Of a stretch of 64,000 nucleotides of DNA, positions 46,184-55,068 are shown one piece after another. The number at the start of each line of letters is the position of its first letter. Positions within the stretch are counted from its first letter, which is position 1. Made by a program: the position numbers and the translations under genes. A model generated the notes under the pieces. The model had not been told where the DNA came from, made no database searches, and was given only the letters and a program-made list of their open reading frames with translations. Origin of the DNA: Roseovarius sp. ZX-A-9 (GTDB lineage: Bacteria > Pseudomonadota > Alphaproteobacteria > Rhodobacterales > Rhodobacteraceae); contig NZ_JAPWHW010000006.1 of NCBI RefSeq assembly GCF_028369135.1, positions 124,001 to 188,000 of the forward strand, in the 5' to 3' direction.

Positions 46184-47347
46184 ATGAATGCATCTGTAGA
46201 TTTTTCGAAGTTCGAAGTCGGCTATGACATTCCGGCCGTTCCCGGCATGGACGAGGCCGATATCCAGACGCCCTGCCTGGTGCTGGATCTGGATGCGCTG
46301 GAGCGCAACATCAAGAAAATGGGCGACTATGCCAAGGCGCATGGCATGCGTCACCGCGCCCATGGCAAGATGCACAAGTCGGTTGACGTGCTGAAGCTGC
46401 AACAGGAATTGGGCGCCGCCTGTGGCGTGTGCTGTCAGAAGGTTTCCGAGGCAGAGGTGTTCGTGCGCGGCGGCATCAAGGATGTGATGGTGTCCAACCA
46501 GGTGACCGAACCGGCCAAGATCGACCGGCTGGCCCGCCTGCCCAAGAGGGGCGCGCGCATTCTGGTCTGTGTCGATGACCCCGAGAACGTCAAGGCGCTG
46601 TCCGAGGCGGCGGTGAAACATGGCACCGAACTGGAGGCGCTGGTCGAGATCGATTGCGGCGCCGGGCGCTGCGGTGTGAGCACCACGCAGGACGTCGTGA
46701 ACATCGCCAAGCTGATCGACGCGGCACCGAACCTGAAATTCGCAGGTATTCAGGCCTACCAGGGCGCGATGCAGCACATGGACCTTTATGCCGACCGAAA
46801 GGAAAAGCTGGATGCGGCCATCGCGCAGGTCGCCGAGGCGGTTCAGGGGCTGAAAAGCAACGGGCTGGAATGCGATATCGTGGGCGGCGGCGGCACCGGC
46901 TCGTATTATTTCGAGAGCGGTTCGAACGTCTATAACGAGCTTCAATGCGGCTCTTACGCCTTCATGGATGCCGATTACGGTCGTATCCTGGACAAGGATG
47001 GCAAGCGGATCGACGACGGCGAGTGGGAAAACGCGCTGTTCATCCTGACCACGGTGATGAGCCATGCCAAGGCCGACAAGGCGATTGTCGATGCCGGGCT
47101 CAAGGCGCAGTCGGTCGATAGCGGGCTGCCTTTCATCTTTGGCCGCACTGATGTCGAATACGTGAAATGTTCGGACGAACATGGCGTGGTTGCTGATCCC
47201 GATGGCGCGCTGGCGGTGAATGACAAGCTCCGGCTGGTTCCCGGTCACTGCGATCCGACCTGCAACGTGCATGACTGGTACGTGGGCGTTCGGAACGGCA
47301 AGGTCGAAACCGTCTGGCCCGTCTCGGCCCGCGGCAAGGCCTACTGA
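46184..47347 (+). CDS. bhcC: Beta-hydroxyaspartate aldolase
   Basis: A 387-residue PLP enzyme of the D-threonine aldolase/DSD1 fold (alanine-racemase-like barrel). It condenses glycine and glyoxylate into (2R,3S)-beta-hydroxyaspartate, the carbon-carbon bond-forming step of the cycle. The likely PLP lysine is K62 in RAHGKMHKS. The C-terminal beta domain has the metal-binding His/Cys region LVPGHCDPTCNVHDWYVG, typical for the family. The start at 46184 has GAGGGA upstream. Confidence 0.95.
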   Translation: MNASVDFSKFEVGYDIPAVPGMDEADIQTPCLVLDLDALERNIKKMGDYAKAHGMRHRAHGKMHKSVDVLKLQQELGAACGVCCQKVSEAEVFVRGGIKDVMVSNQVTEPAKIDRLARLPKRGARILVCVDDPENVKALSEAAVKHGTELEALVEIDCGAGRCGVSTTQDVVNIAKLIDAAPNLKFAGIQAYQGAMQHMDLYADRKEKLDAAIAQVAEAVQGLKSNGLECDIVGGGGTGSYYFESGSNVYNELQCGSYAFMDADYGRILDKDGKRIDDGEWENALFILTTVMSHAKADKAIVDAGLKAQSVDSGLPFIFGRTDVEYVKCSDEHGVVADPDGALAVNDKLRLVPGHCDPTCNVHDWYVGVRNGKVETVWPVSARGKAY

Positions 47348-47356
47348 GCAAGAGCT

Positions 47357-47430
47357 TCGCGGCGCACAGGCGCGCCGCGATCCGTCGGGGGCCCTGCCCC
47401 GGCCCCCCGGAGTAGTTTCCCAAAGAAGAA
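47357..47430. repeat. Intergenic hairpin and GC-rich repeat between bhcC and bhcD
   Basis: The 93-base gap starts with a perfect 9-base stem (47357-47365 with 47372-47380, 6-base loop). A G/C-run segment (GGGGGCCCTGCCCCGGCCCC) follows, then CCGGAGTAGTTTCCCAAAGA. From memory, the latter part resembles a short intergenic element scattered in many Rhodobacteraceae genomes (…CCCCGGAGTATTT…). It may lower expression of bhcD relative to bhcABC or act as a processing site. Confidence 0.5.
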
Positions 47431-47440
47431 AGCCCGAAAG

Positions 47441-48406
47441 ATGCTGATCGTTCCCGAACGTGAAATCGCCGACCTGATGACCAGAGGCGCCGCATTTGAC
47501 GCCGTCGAAGGGGTCTTTGCCGCAATGGCATCGCAGGACGCCTACAACTTTCCGGTGATCCGCGAGGCGATCGGGCACGAGGATGCGCTTTATGGCTTCA
47601 AGGGCGGATTTGACAAGGCGGGCATGGCGCTGGGGCTGAAGGCCGGGGGCTACTGGCCGAACAACCTCGAAAAGCACGGTATCATCAACCACCAGTCCAC
47701 GGTGTTCCTGTTCGATCCGGACACTGGCCGAGTCCGCGCGATGGTTGGCGGCAACCTGTTGACCGCATTGCGCACGGCGGCGGCGTCTTCGGTTTCGATC
47801 AAGCATCTGGCGCGCGAGGATGCCCGCGTCATCGGCATGATCGGCGCGGGCCATCAGGCCACGTTCCAGTTGCGCGCGGCACTGGAGCAGCGCACCTTCG
47901 ATAAGGTCATCGGCTGGAATTTCCACCCAGAGATGCTGCCCAACCTGCAAAAGGTCGCCGACGAGGCGGGGCTGCCCTTCGAGGCGGTCGAGCTGGACGG
48001 GCTGCGCGCGGCCGATGTGCTGATTTCCATCACGTCGTCATTTGACGCGATCCTGAAGGCCGATCAGGTCAGCCCCGGCACCCATATCGCCTGCATGGGC
48101 ACCGACACGAAGGGCAAGCAGGAGGTCGATCCGGCGCTGCTGGCGCGGGCCACGGTCTTTACCGACGAGGTGGCGCAATCGGTCAGCATCGGCGAGGCGC
48201 AGCACGCAATCGCGGCGGGGCTGATCACCGAGGCCGATGTGCATCAGCTGGGCGCGGTGATCAACGGCACCCATACCGGACGCGGATCAGAGGATGAGAT
48301 CACCCTGTTCGATGGCACCGGCGTGGGCCTGCAGGATCTGGCGGTTGCCGCCAGCGTCGTGGAACTGGCGGTGCAGAAGGGCATCACCATCGAGGTCGAT
48401 TTCTGA
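47441..48406 (+). CDS. bhcD: Iminosuccinate reductase
   Basis: A 321-residue NAD(P)H-dependent reductase of the ornithine cyclodeaminase/mu-crystallin family that reduces iminosuccinate to L-aspartate, regenerating the amino donor used by BhcA. Rossmann motif VIGMIGAGHQATFQLRA; family segments MVGGNLLTALRTAAASSVSIKHLA and HIACMGTDTKGKQEVD. It is the last gene of the cycle, 93 bases after bhcC, with a hairpin right after its stop. Confidence 0.95.
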   Translation: MLIVPEREIADLMTRGAAFDAVEGVFAAMASQDAYNFPVIREAIGHEDALYGFKGGFDKAGMALGLKAGGYWPNNLEKHGIINHQSTVFLFDPDTGRVRAMVGGNLLTALRTAAASSVSIKHLAREDARVIGMIGAGHQATFQLRAALEQRTFDKVIGWNFHPEMLPNLQKVADEAGLPFEAVELDGLRAADVLISITSSFDAILKADQVSPGTHIACMGTDTKGKQEVDPALLARATVFTDEVAQSVSIGEAQHAIAAGLITEADVHQLGAVINGTHTGRGSEDEITLFDGTGVGLQDLAVAASVVELAVQKGITIEVDF

Positions 48407-48412
48407 TCGAGC

Positions 48413-48431
48413 GGGCCGGGTTTTACGGCCC
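48413..48431 (+). terminator. Short hairpin after bhcD
   Basis: GGGCCG (48413-48418) and CGGCCC (48426-48431) pair around a 7-base loop containing TTTT, seven bases after the bhcD stop codon. There is no T-tract after the stem, so it is a weak terminator or an mRNA-stabilising hairpin. The remainder of the gap up to 48693 has no gene that I recognise. Confidence 0.45.
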
Positions 48432-48693
48432 CGACATCGGAAACGACAGGATTGGTCGCCGAAATCCGGGCATTCCCCCCGAGAGCGACCAACGGCAGGT
48501 CTGTGAACCTCTCCCTTATCGCAGGCCTGTCCGCCCTCCCTGCCCGGCCCCCGGCGCGACGGAGAGCTTTCGCAAAAATTCCAATATGCAGCTTTTTGCA
48601 AAACCATGTAGAACACGCATAGGCCACACCCGCATTTTCGCATTATTGTGGCCGCAGGCTATTGCCGGAACGGCTTGAAGGAAGGACTGAACC

Positions 48694-49200
48694 ATGTTGC
48701 TGGGCTTGGCGCTGCTTTATGTCGGGGCCGTCCTCTTTCTCAACGGTCTGTGGCAATGCGACAAGATCGCAAGCCGCGAGATAATCGTGATCAATCTGGT
48801 TGTGGCCGGCCTCTCTTTTCTGGTGGCGGTGCATAGCGCCATCCTGGCCGACAGTATCGACGGTGTCCGCGCGGCCGCGATGACGCTGCTTTTTGCCATC
48901 ACCTATCTATGGGTTGCCTATAACCAGATCTACGATTGCGACGAGCGGGGATTGGGGTGGTTCAGCTTTTTCGTGGCCATCACCGTGCTGCCCATGGCGG
49001 TGGTCGGACTTGGCACGGCAAACGGGCTGATGGACGTCTGGCTCGGGCTTTGCTGGGCGGGCTGGGCGGTGCTGTGGTTTCTCAACTTCCTGCGGCATGT
49101 CGGGCGCTGGCCGATCAAGCGCGTGACCGGGATCATCACTTCGTTTCTCGGCATCACTACTGGCTGGATGCCCGGGCTGGCGCTGCTCTGGGGCTATTGA
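48694..49200 (+). CDS. AmiS/UreI family urea or amide channel
   Basis: A 168-residue inner-membrane protein with about six membrane helices, of the AmiS/UreI family that passes urea or short amides. The opening LGLALLYVGAVLFLNGLW, then IIVINLVVAGL, ITYLWVAYNQIYDCDERGLGWF and FLGITTGWMPG near the end are family marks. Between the glyoxylate cycle and ureide genes, its most likely cargo is the urea made by ureidoglycolate lyase, or import of external urea. No urease genes are in the window. It converges with a TauE-type permease 9 bases away. Confidence 0.85.
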   Translation: MLLGLALLYVGAVLFLNGLWQCDKIASREIIVINLVVAGLSFLVAVHSAILADSIDGVRAAAMTLLFAITYLWVAYNQIYDCDERGLGWFSFFVAITVLPMAVVGLGTANGLMDVWLGLCWAGWAVLWFLNFLRHVGRWPIKRVTGIITSFLGITTGWMPGLALLWGY

Positions 49201-49209
49201 GCCGCAGGG

Positions 49210-49962
49210 TCAGAACAGCCGGGCAAAGAACACCGCGCTCATGCCAAAGCCGATGGCCGCGATCAGTCCGCGCAGCACCGGCATCGGAATGATCCGCGCC
49301 AGCGGCGCCCCGGCATAGCCCCCGGCGGTCGAGGCGATCATCATCACGATTGCCTGGTGCCACTCGACAAGGCCCGCCACGGCAAAGGTTGCCACCGAAA
49401 TGCCCGACAGGGCGAAAGAGAGCCCGTTCTTCAATCCGTTCATCTGGTGCAGGTTCGACATCCCCCAGAGTGAAAAGAGCGCCAGCAGGACAATCCCCAG
49501 CCCGCCGTTGAAATAGCCACCATAGACGCTGACCGCGAAGAGCCCGGCACTGCCGTAAGGCGTCACCGAGCGCGATTTGGCCGCCGCCCAGGCCCGGATC
49601 GGCCCCCCAAAGAGAAACACCAGCGTCGCACCGAGCAGCAGGACCGGCACAACCACGGAAAACGCCGCGTCTGACGAGACCAGCAGCAGCAGACTGCCCA
49701 GCAGCGCGCCCGCCAATGTCACCAGTGTCAGGCGGATCAGAAGCGCGCGGTCGAAAGCGCGCATTTCGGGCAGAAACCCAAGCGCGCCGCTGGCATAGCC
49801 CGGAAAGACCGCGACCGCGCTGGTGGCGTTGGCCGCCACTGGCGGCACACCGGTAAAGATCAGGGCCGGCAAGGTCAGGAAAGTGCCGCCCCCCGCTATG
49901 GTGTTAAGCGCGCCGGCGCCGAAGCCCGCGAGGATCAGGACGATGAGATCGAACATGGGCAT
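49210..49962 (-). CDS. TauE/SafE family permease
   Basis: A membrane protein of about 250 residues with seven to eight hydrophobic segments, of the sulfite exporter TauE/SafE family. N-terminal LAGFGAGALNTIAGGGTFLTLPALI with NTIAGGG and the later YGGYFNGGLGIVLLALFSLWG are hallmarks of the duplicated family repeat. Members export sulfite, sulfoacetate or other organic anions, or import sulfur compounds; the substrate is not readable. The start may be the ATG at 49962 or 49956. It lies downstream of the NCS2 permease on the same strand, separated by a hairpin. Confidence 0.87.
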   Translation of the reverse strand: MPMFDLIVLILAGFGAGALNTIAGGGTFLTLPALIFTGVPPVAANATSAVAVFPGYASGALGFLPEMRAFDRALLIRLTLVTLAGALLGSLLLLVSSDAAFSVVVPVLLLGATLVFLFGGPIRAWAAAKSRSVTPYGSAGLFAVSVYGGYFNGGLGIVLLALFSLWGMSNLHQMNGLKNGLSFALSGISVATFAVAGLVEWHQAIVMMIASTAGGYAGAPLARIIPMPVLRGLIAAIGFGMSAVFFARLF

Positions 49963-49980
49963 ACACCACCAAAAGGGACG

Positions 49981-50004
49981 CGGGCGCGTCATCGCCTGCG
50001 CCCG
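49981..50004 (-). terminator. Hairpin between the NCS2 permease and TauE genes
   Basis: Seven-base arms CGGGCGC (49981-49987) and GCGCCCG (49998-50004) around a 10-base loop. Reading leftwards on the minus strand it is followed by a short T run (TCCCTTTT). It is placed to end the puuE-uraD/allA/permease transcript. Confidence 0.5.
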
Positions 50005-50086
50005 TCTTGTTCAGCCTTTCGCGCAGCGGGTCAACCCGCCCTGCTATCGGCCATATCGGTGGCGAGGGCGGATGGGAGAGGTGATT

Positions 50087-51529
50087 TCAGGAACGGTGGT
50101 CCTTGACCAGTTCGCCGTCGCCGTGACCGGCCAAACCGCCAGAGACTTCATCGGTGGCCTCGTCCGACAGGTCTTCGGGCAGGATCAGGTTCAGGACGAT
50201 GGCGATCAGGGCCGCAGGCAGCAGACCGCTGGTCAGCAGGATACGCGCGGTATCCGGCAGATATTGAACCGCCTTGGGATCAAGCTGCAAACCCAGACCG
50301 ATTGACAGGGCAATCGCGAAGATCACCATGTTGCGCCGGTTCCACTTCACATCCGACAGCATCGAGATACCCGCGGCCACGACCATGCCGAACATCACGA
50401 TAACGCCACCGCCCAGAACCTCGATCGGGATGGTGCGGATCACGGCGCCCACCTTGGGGATCATGCCGCAGACGATCAGGAAGATCGCACCGATCGTCAC
50501 CACATGGCGGCTCATCACGCCGGTCATGGCAATGAGGCCGACATTCTGGGAAAACGAGGTGTTGGGGAAGCCGCCAAAGACGCCTGCAACCGCGCTGCCG
50601 AGACCGTCGGCATAGGTCGCGCCGGTGATCTCCGCCTCGGTAGCCTCGCGCCCCGCGCCACCCTTGGTGATGCCCGATACGTCACCCACGGTTTCAACCG
50701 CGGATACAAAGGCCATCAGGCAGAAGCCGACGATTGCGGCAAAGCTCAGCTCGAAGCCGTATTTGAACGGGATCGGAAAGGCGACCGGGGCCGCGCTGTT
50801 CCAGCTTGAGGCGATGCCTTCGAAGGTCACCATGCCCATGATCAGGGCATAGAGATAACCGACAAGGATTCCGATCACGACGGCAGAGACCGCGAGCATG
50901 CCGCGCCCGTAGAATTTCAGCCCGAGCGTCACGAGGACCACGACCAGCGCGGCGGACCAGTTCAGCAAGGAGCCATATTCAGGCTGGTTGATCGCAGGCA
51001 CGCCACCGGCAGAATACTGGATACCGACCTTGACCAGCGCCAGACCGATCATGGTGACCACAAGCCCCGTGACCAGCGGCGGCAGGGCAAAGCGGATCTT
51101 GCCGATGAAGGTGGCGATGAAGGTGTGGAACAGGCCACCGATGACGACACCGCCAAAGAGGGCCGGCAGCGCCTCGACGCCCTTGCCCGCGACGAGCGGG
51201 ATCATGATCGGAATGAAGGCAAAGCTGGTGCCCTGCACGACCGGCAGGCGTGCCCCCACGGGACCGAAGCCGATGGTCTGAAACAGGGTCGCGATCCCGG
51301 CGAACAGCATCGACATCTGGATCAGGTAGGTCATGTCAGGAAAGTTCTGCGCGCCCGCGTCAGAGCCGAAACCAAACCCCGCAGCCCCCGCGATGATGAT
51401 CGCCGGCGTGACGTTCGACACGAACATTGCCAGCACGTGCTGAATCCCCAGAGGGATGGCACGGTGGAGCGCCGGTGTATAATCCGGATCCCGGAGCTGT
51501 TCTGGCGTCCCGATGGAAGTATCTGCCAT
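50087..51529 (-). CDS. NCS2 family purine permease (urate/xanthine type)
   Basis: A 480-residue transporter of the nucleobase:cation symporter-2 family with about 14 membrane segments. The N-terminal GIQHVLAMFVSNVTPAIIIAGAAG is the usual start. QTIGFGPVGARLPVVQGTSFAFIP holds the QGTSF motif seen in urate and xanthine carriers. The helix 10 region (GVFGGFPNTSFSQNVGLIAMTGV) is also typical. Position directly after allantoinase and ureidoglycolate lyase genes suggests urate or xanthine uptake. The start at 51529 was chosen over 51589 because families begin shortly before DYTPALHRAIPLG and an AGGGAAGGAA site precedes it. Confidence 0.9.
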   Translation of the reverse strand: MADTSIGTPEQLRDPDYTPALHRAIPLGIQHVLAMFVSNVTPAIIIAGAAGFGFGSDAGAQNFPDMTYLIQMSMLFAGIATLFQTIGFGPVGARLPVVQGTSFAFIPIMIPLVAGKGVEALPALFGGVVIGGLFHTFIATFIGKIRFALPPLVTGLVVTMIGLALVKVGIQYSAGGVPAINQPEYGSLLNWSAALVVVLVTLGLKFYGRGMLAVSAVVIGILVGYLYALIMGMVTFEGIASSWNSAAPVAFPIPFKYGFELSFAAIVGFCLMAFVSAVETVGDVSGITKGGAGREATEAEITGATYADGLGSAVAGVFGGFPNTSFSQNVGLIAMTGVMSRHVVTIGAIFLIVCGMIPKVGAVIRTIPIEVLGGGVIVMFGMVVAAGISMLSDVKWNRRNMVIFAIALSIGLGLQLDPKAVQYLPDTARILLTSGLLPAALIAIVLNLILPEDLSDEATDEVSGGLAGHGDGELVKDHRS

Positions 51530-51602
51530 TGGCTGGGTTCCTTCCCTGTTCGCTGTGACGCGCTGACCGCCCGCCGCCATATTGGTCAATCGTCGGAAAC
51601 GG

Positions 51603-52088
51603 TCATTCTTCGATCATATAGCATGTTTCGAACCAGTGTTCTTCCAAGTTTGCGCCATCGCCGATGCGGTCGATCACTGCAAAAAGGCCCGGCTCTGACA
51701 GAGGGGTCAGAACGCCGTGCCATGTGCCCCGGTGAAAATTGATCGCCTGCCCCGGCTCGGTCAAAAACGCGCGCGGATTTTTCGGCACTCCGCCATCATC
51801 TTCGGCCACGACCACCAGAAAGGGATCGGCCGACATCGGCACGAAAGCCTGACTGCCCTCGGGGTGCCGCTCGACCATTTTCAGCGGCAGTGGCAGCGTT
51901 TCCTTCTCGCCCTTGAAAATGCTGATACCGGCGCGGCCATCGGAGAAATCGAGGCGCGCGCGGTCGTGGAAGCGGGCACATCTGCCCTGATTGATCAGTT
52001 TTTCCGGGTTGCCCGTGGCCTGAATTACGTCGCCGTAAGGCGCCAGTGCCTCGGCGGTCAGCGGTTCGGTCTTGATCCGTATCGTCAT
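51603..52088 (-). CDS. allA: Ureidoglycolate lyase
   Basis: A 161-residue cupin-fold lyase that splits (S)-ureidoglycolate into glyoxylate and urea. Family marks are LTAEALAPYGDVI, LINQGRCARFHDRA, MVERHPEGSQAFVPM, INFHRGTWHGVLTPL (catalytic His) and FAVIDRIGDGANLEEHW. It overlaps the stop of the fused allantoinase-decarboxylase gene (ATGA), so it is in the same operon. It supplies the substrate of the neighbouring beta-hydroxyaspartate cycle. Confidence 0.95.
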   Translation of the reverse strand: MTIRIKTEPLTAEALAPYGDVIQATGNPEKLINQGRCARFHDRARLDFSDGRAGISIFKGEKETLPLPLKMVERHPEGSQAFVPMSADPFLVVVAEDDGGVPKNPRAFLTEPGQAINFHRGTWHGVLTPLSEPGLFAVIDRIGDGANLEEHWFETCYMIEE

Positions 52089-53497
52089 GCCGAAAACTTC
52101 TCCAACAGGCGCAGTTGCGCGATGCGCTCGACCTGACGGCAGGCCTCGGCGAATTCGGTGTCGCGGTCATTGTCGATCCGGCGGCGGAACGCCTCCATGA
52201 TTGAGGCCTTGGTGTTGTCGCGCACCGCGATGATGAACGGGAAGCCGAATTTCGACGTGTAGGCGTCATTCAGGGCGGTAAAACTCGCGCGTTCCTCGTC
52301 GGTCAACTCGTTCAGGCCGACCGATGCCTGTTCGGCGGTCGATTCAGCCGTCAGGCGCTTGGCCTCGGCCAGTTTGCCAGCCAGATCGGGATGTGCGGTC
52401 AGCACGCCCAGCCGCTTGTCGGCGTCGGCGCTGCGGAACACCCGGGTCAGGGCCTGATGCACACCCATGGCGGTGTCATGGGTTGGCCCCAGTTCAAGGT
52501 CATAGGCGCCATCGGCGATCCACGGGCTATGCTCGAAGATGCAGCCGAATTCGGCAACGAAGGTTTCGCGGTCCATCTCGGAGGCGCGCATCTGGCGCAG
52601 GGGCGGGTTTTGCGATGCCCAGTGTTCGGCAATCTGCAACCGCGTCGCGAACCAGACGCCCTTGTGCGATTTGAAATGTTCCAGTGCCCGGCGCAACGCG
52701 GCGGCCCGCCCTGGACGCCCGACGATGCGGCAATGCAACCCGATGGACAGCATCTTGGGCTGCCCAGCGCATCCTTCCTCGTAGAGGTAGTCAAAACTGT
52801 CCTTGAGGTAGGATTCGAACTGCTCGCCATTGGTAAAGCCCGCCTGGATGCCGAACCGCATGTCATTGCAGTCCATCGTGTAGGGCACGATCAGCTGGTC
52901 GCGGCCGCCTGTGCGCACCCAGTAGGGCAGATCATCGCCATAGCTGTCGGCGACATAGGCGAACTGACCTGTCTCTGCCGCCAGCCGCACGGTGTTGTTG
53001 GAGCAGCGCCCGGTATACCAGCCGCGCGGCGCCGCGCCCGTCACTTCAGTGTGCAGGCGGATCGCTTCTGCGATCTGCGCGCGCTCCTCGGCTTCGGGCA
53101 TGTCCTTGTGCTCGACCCATTTCAGGCCGTGGCTGGCGATTTCCCAGCCCGAGGCCTGCATCGCAGCGACCTGTTCGGGCGCACGCGCCAGCGCGGTGGC
53201 AACGCCGTAGACTGTGATCGGCAGATCGCCCAACATGCGATGCACACGCCAGAAACCGGCGCGCGATCCATATTCATAGAGCGTTTCCATGTTCCAGTGA
53301 CGTTGCCCCGGCCAGGGCTGCGCCCCGGTGATTTCCGACAGGAACGCCTCGGAGGCGGCATCACCGTGAAGGATGTTGTTTTCGCCACCCTCTTCGTAGT
53401 TCAACACAATCTGCACGGCGATCTTTGCACCGTTCGGCCAATTGGCGGCGGGCGGCGTAGCGCCGTATCCTGTCATGTCACGCGGGTATCTGGTCAC
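52085..53497 (-). CDS. puuE-uraD: Fused allantoinase (PuuE) and OHCU decarboxylase (UraD)
   Basis: A 470-residue bifunctional protein. Residues about 1-300 form a polysaccharide-deacetylase-like allantoinase ([50 protein letters not shown]) that opens allantoin to allantoate. Residues about 310-470 form 2-oxo-4-hydroxy-4-carboxy-5-ureidoimidazoline decarboxylase ([46 protein letters not shown]). The order of the two is reversed relative to the pathway: UraD makes what PuuE uses. The start is the GTG at 53497 with a strong AGGAGG (53505-53510); PuuE proteins begin with this [12 protein letters not shown] form. Confidence 0.95.
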   Translation of the reverse strand: MTRYPRDMTGYGATPPAANWPNGAKIAVQIVLNYEEGGENNILHGDAASEAFLSEITGAQPWPGQRHWNMETLYEYGSRAGFWRVHRMLGDLPITVYGVATALARAPEQVAAMQASGWEIASHGLKWVEHKDMPEAEERAQIAEAIRLHTEVTGAAPRGWYTGRCSNNTVRLAAETGQFAYVADSYGDDLPYWVRTGGRDQLIVPYTMDCNDMRFGIQAGFTNGEQFESYLKDSFDYLYEEGCAGQPKMLSIGLHCRIVGRPGRAAALRRALEHFKSHKGVWFATRLQIAEHWASQNPPLRQMRASEMDRETFVAEFGCIFEHSPWIADGAYDLELGPTHDTAMGVHQALTRVFRSADADKRLGVLTAHPDLAGKLAEAKRLTAESTAEQASVGLNELTDEERASFTALNDAYTSKFGFPFIIAVRDNTKASIMEAFRRRIDNDRDTEFAEACRQVERIAQLRLLEKFSA

Positions 53498-53519
53498 TGT
53501 TCGTCCTCCTGGGTGGGAT

Positions 53520-53539
53520 GATTGTATTTCAAAACAATC
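53520..53539. promoter_or_regulatory. Inverted repeat in the puuE/uraH divergent promoter
   Basis: GATTGT (53520-53525) and ACAATC (53534-53539) form 6-base arms around eight A/T-rich bases, 23 bases upstream of puuE-uraD. The following stretch is AT-rich and should hold both divergent promoters. The likely binder is the LysR-type protein encoded at 54006-54926, but the evidence is symmetry and position only. Confidence 0.4.
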
Positions 53540-53639
53540 TGTTTGTTTTTCAAAAAAATCGGTAAGGAGCCTTAAACCTGTCAGGGTTTGCGTCAATCAT
53601 GCAGAGTTGAGACATTGCCGAAAACCCATGGAGAATCTC

Positions 53640-53993
53640 ATGTCTGGCTATCTGACCACCCATGTTCTTGATACTGCGCGCGGCTGCCCTGCCGAAGGAC
53701 TTTCGATCGAGCTATATCGCATTGATGGGACGGAGCGGACTCACCTGAAAACCCTTGTTACCAATGATGACGGCCGGACCGATGCGCAGATCCTGCCGTC
53801 AGCAGAGTTTCGGACCGGGAGCTATGAACTGGTGTTTCATGCCGGTGATTACCTGGACCGGACCGGCGTTGCCCCCGAAAACCCGCGCTTTCTGGATGTG
53901 ATCCCGCTGCGCTTTGGCATGTCCGAGGAAGTGCATTATCATGTGCCATTGCTGCTGTCGCCGTTCGGTTACTCGACCTATCGCGGCAGCTAA
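53640..53993 (+). CDS. uraH: 5-hydroxyisourate hydrolase
   Basis: A 117-residue transthyretin-like enzyme that hydrolyses 5-hydroxyisourate to OHCU, the second step of urate breakdown. Catalytic His is in [16 protein letters not shown], and the C-terminal signature ends [18 protein letters not shown]. The length is standard. The start at 53640 has GGAG six to seven bases upstream; an in-frame ATG at 53628 is less likely. It is transcribed alone, divergent from puuE-uraD. Confidence 0.96.
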   Translation: MSGYLTTHVLDTARGCPAEGLSIELYRIDGTERTHLKTLVTNDDGRTDAQILPSAEFRTGSYELVFHAGDYLDRTGVAPENPRFLDVIPLRFGMSEEVHYHVPLLLSPFGYSTYRGS

Positions 53994-54005
53994 AACGTTT
54001 CGCCT

Positions 54006-54926
54006 TTAACCCTCGGGTCCGGTCACCTTGATGACGTCGCGGATCCGCTCGATCACGAACTCCATGAACAGCCGCGTCTTGGGATCCTGGTGGCGACGGT
54101 GGGTAAAGAGGCACGCCATCTGGATCGGCTCGGGCGGCGTATCTTCCGCGACCACGACCAGCGCGCCCGACGCCAGATGGTCGGCAACCTCGAAGACGGG
54201 TTTCAGCGAGATTCCGTGCCCGGCCAGCGCCCAGTCCACCAGAACGTCACCGTCATCGCATTCATAGCGTCCGAGCGCGCGGTAGCGCTTGGGGCCCTCC
54301 GGGGTCATCAGCGGCCACTGGAATTCTGTCGCGCCAGGATAGCGCAGGTTGAGGCATTCATGCTTGCCCTTGTCCAGATCGTCGCCGCTGCGCGGATGCC
54401 CGTGGGCCTTGATATAGTCCGGCGAAGCGCACAGCACCCGCTGCACATCGGCAATCTTCTTGATCCGCAGGTTGCTGTCCTCGGGCTGGCCAAGGAAAAA
54501 CGCCAGATCCAGCCCCTCGGTGGTCAGGTCAACCTTGCGGTCGGTCAGGCGCAGACGCACGCTGACCTCGGGGTATTTCGCCAGAAATGCAGACACTTGC
54601 GGTGCGATCAGGCGGCGGCCCACGCCCAGCGGTGCCGCCACATAAAGCGATCCGCGCGGCTGGTCGGTGATATTGACGACCTGGGCCTCGGCGGCTTCGA
54701 CCGCTTCCAGCACCTGGCACGCACCACCGTAAAATGCCACGCCCTGCTCGGTCGCGGTCAGGTTCCGGGTGGTCCGCTGAAACAGCCGCACACCCAGATG
54801 CGATTCGAGCTGCGAAATCCGCGACGAGGTGACGGCGGGCGAAATCCGCAGGTCGCGCCCGGCGGCCGACATGCTGCCCAATTCGTAAACGCGGACAAAA
54901 GTGCGGATATTGTCAAAATAGGACAT
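54006..54926 (-). CDS. LysR-type regulator, probably of urate genes
   Basis: A 306-residue LysR-family protein. The winged helix covers residues 1-60 (FVRVYELGSMSAAGRDLRISPAVTSSRISQLE split as RISPAVTSSRISQLESHLGVRLFQR). The effector domain is of the CrgA/DsdC-like subgroup (GSLYVAAPLGVGRRLIAP). It lies between uraH, on which it converges with 12 bases between stops, and puuD, from which it diverges with a 142-base gap. It therefore probably controls urate breakdown. The effector is unknown. Confidence 0.85.
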   Translation of the reverse strand: MSYFDNIRTFVRVYELGSMSAAGRDLRISPAVTSSRISQLESHLGVRLFQRTTRNLTATEQGVAFYGGACQVLEAVEAAEAQVVNITDQPRGSLYVAAPLGVGRRLIAPQVSAFLAKYPEVSVRLRLTDRKVDLTTEGLDLAFFLGQPEDSNLRIKKIADVQRVLCASPDYIKAHGHPRSGDDLDKGKHECLNLRYPGATEFQWPLMTPEGPKRYRALGRYECDDGDVLVDWALAGHGISLKPVFEVADHLASGALVVVAEDTPPEPIQMACLFTHRRHQDPKTRLFMEFVIERIRDVIKVTGPEG

Positions 54927-55068
54927 GATTGTGTGCCGCCTTGTGCCGTTTCGCTCTATGCTAATCTGCTTTCTTCTGCTTTTTTTGATACAGCTTGGGC
55001 ATTTAGGGCGATACCAAAAAAGATGATTTCCGCCTAGTCAGGCCGCAGCGAAAATTGGGAGGCGTAAC

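Noticed and set aside
45719..47950. A 743-codon open frame opposite bhcB-bhcC-bhcD
   Set aside because: It spans three genuine genes and their gaps. The composition is typical of a high-GC antisense frame.
48407..48693. A small RNA or gene between bhcD and the UreI/AmiS gene
   Set aside because: There are A/T-rich half-matching stretches near 48570-48600, but no consistent stem, terminator or reading frame that I could support.
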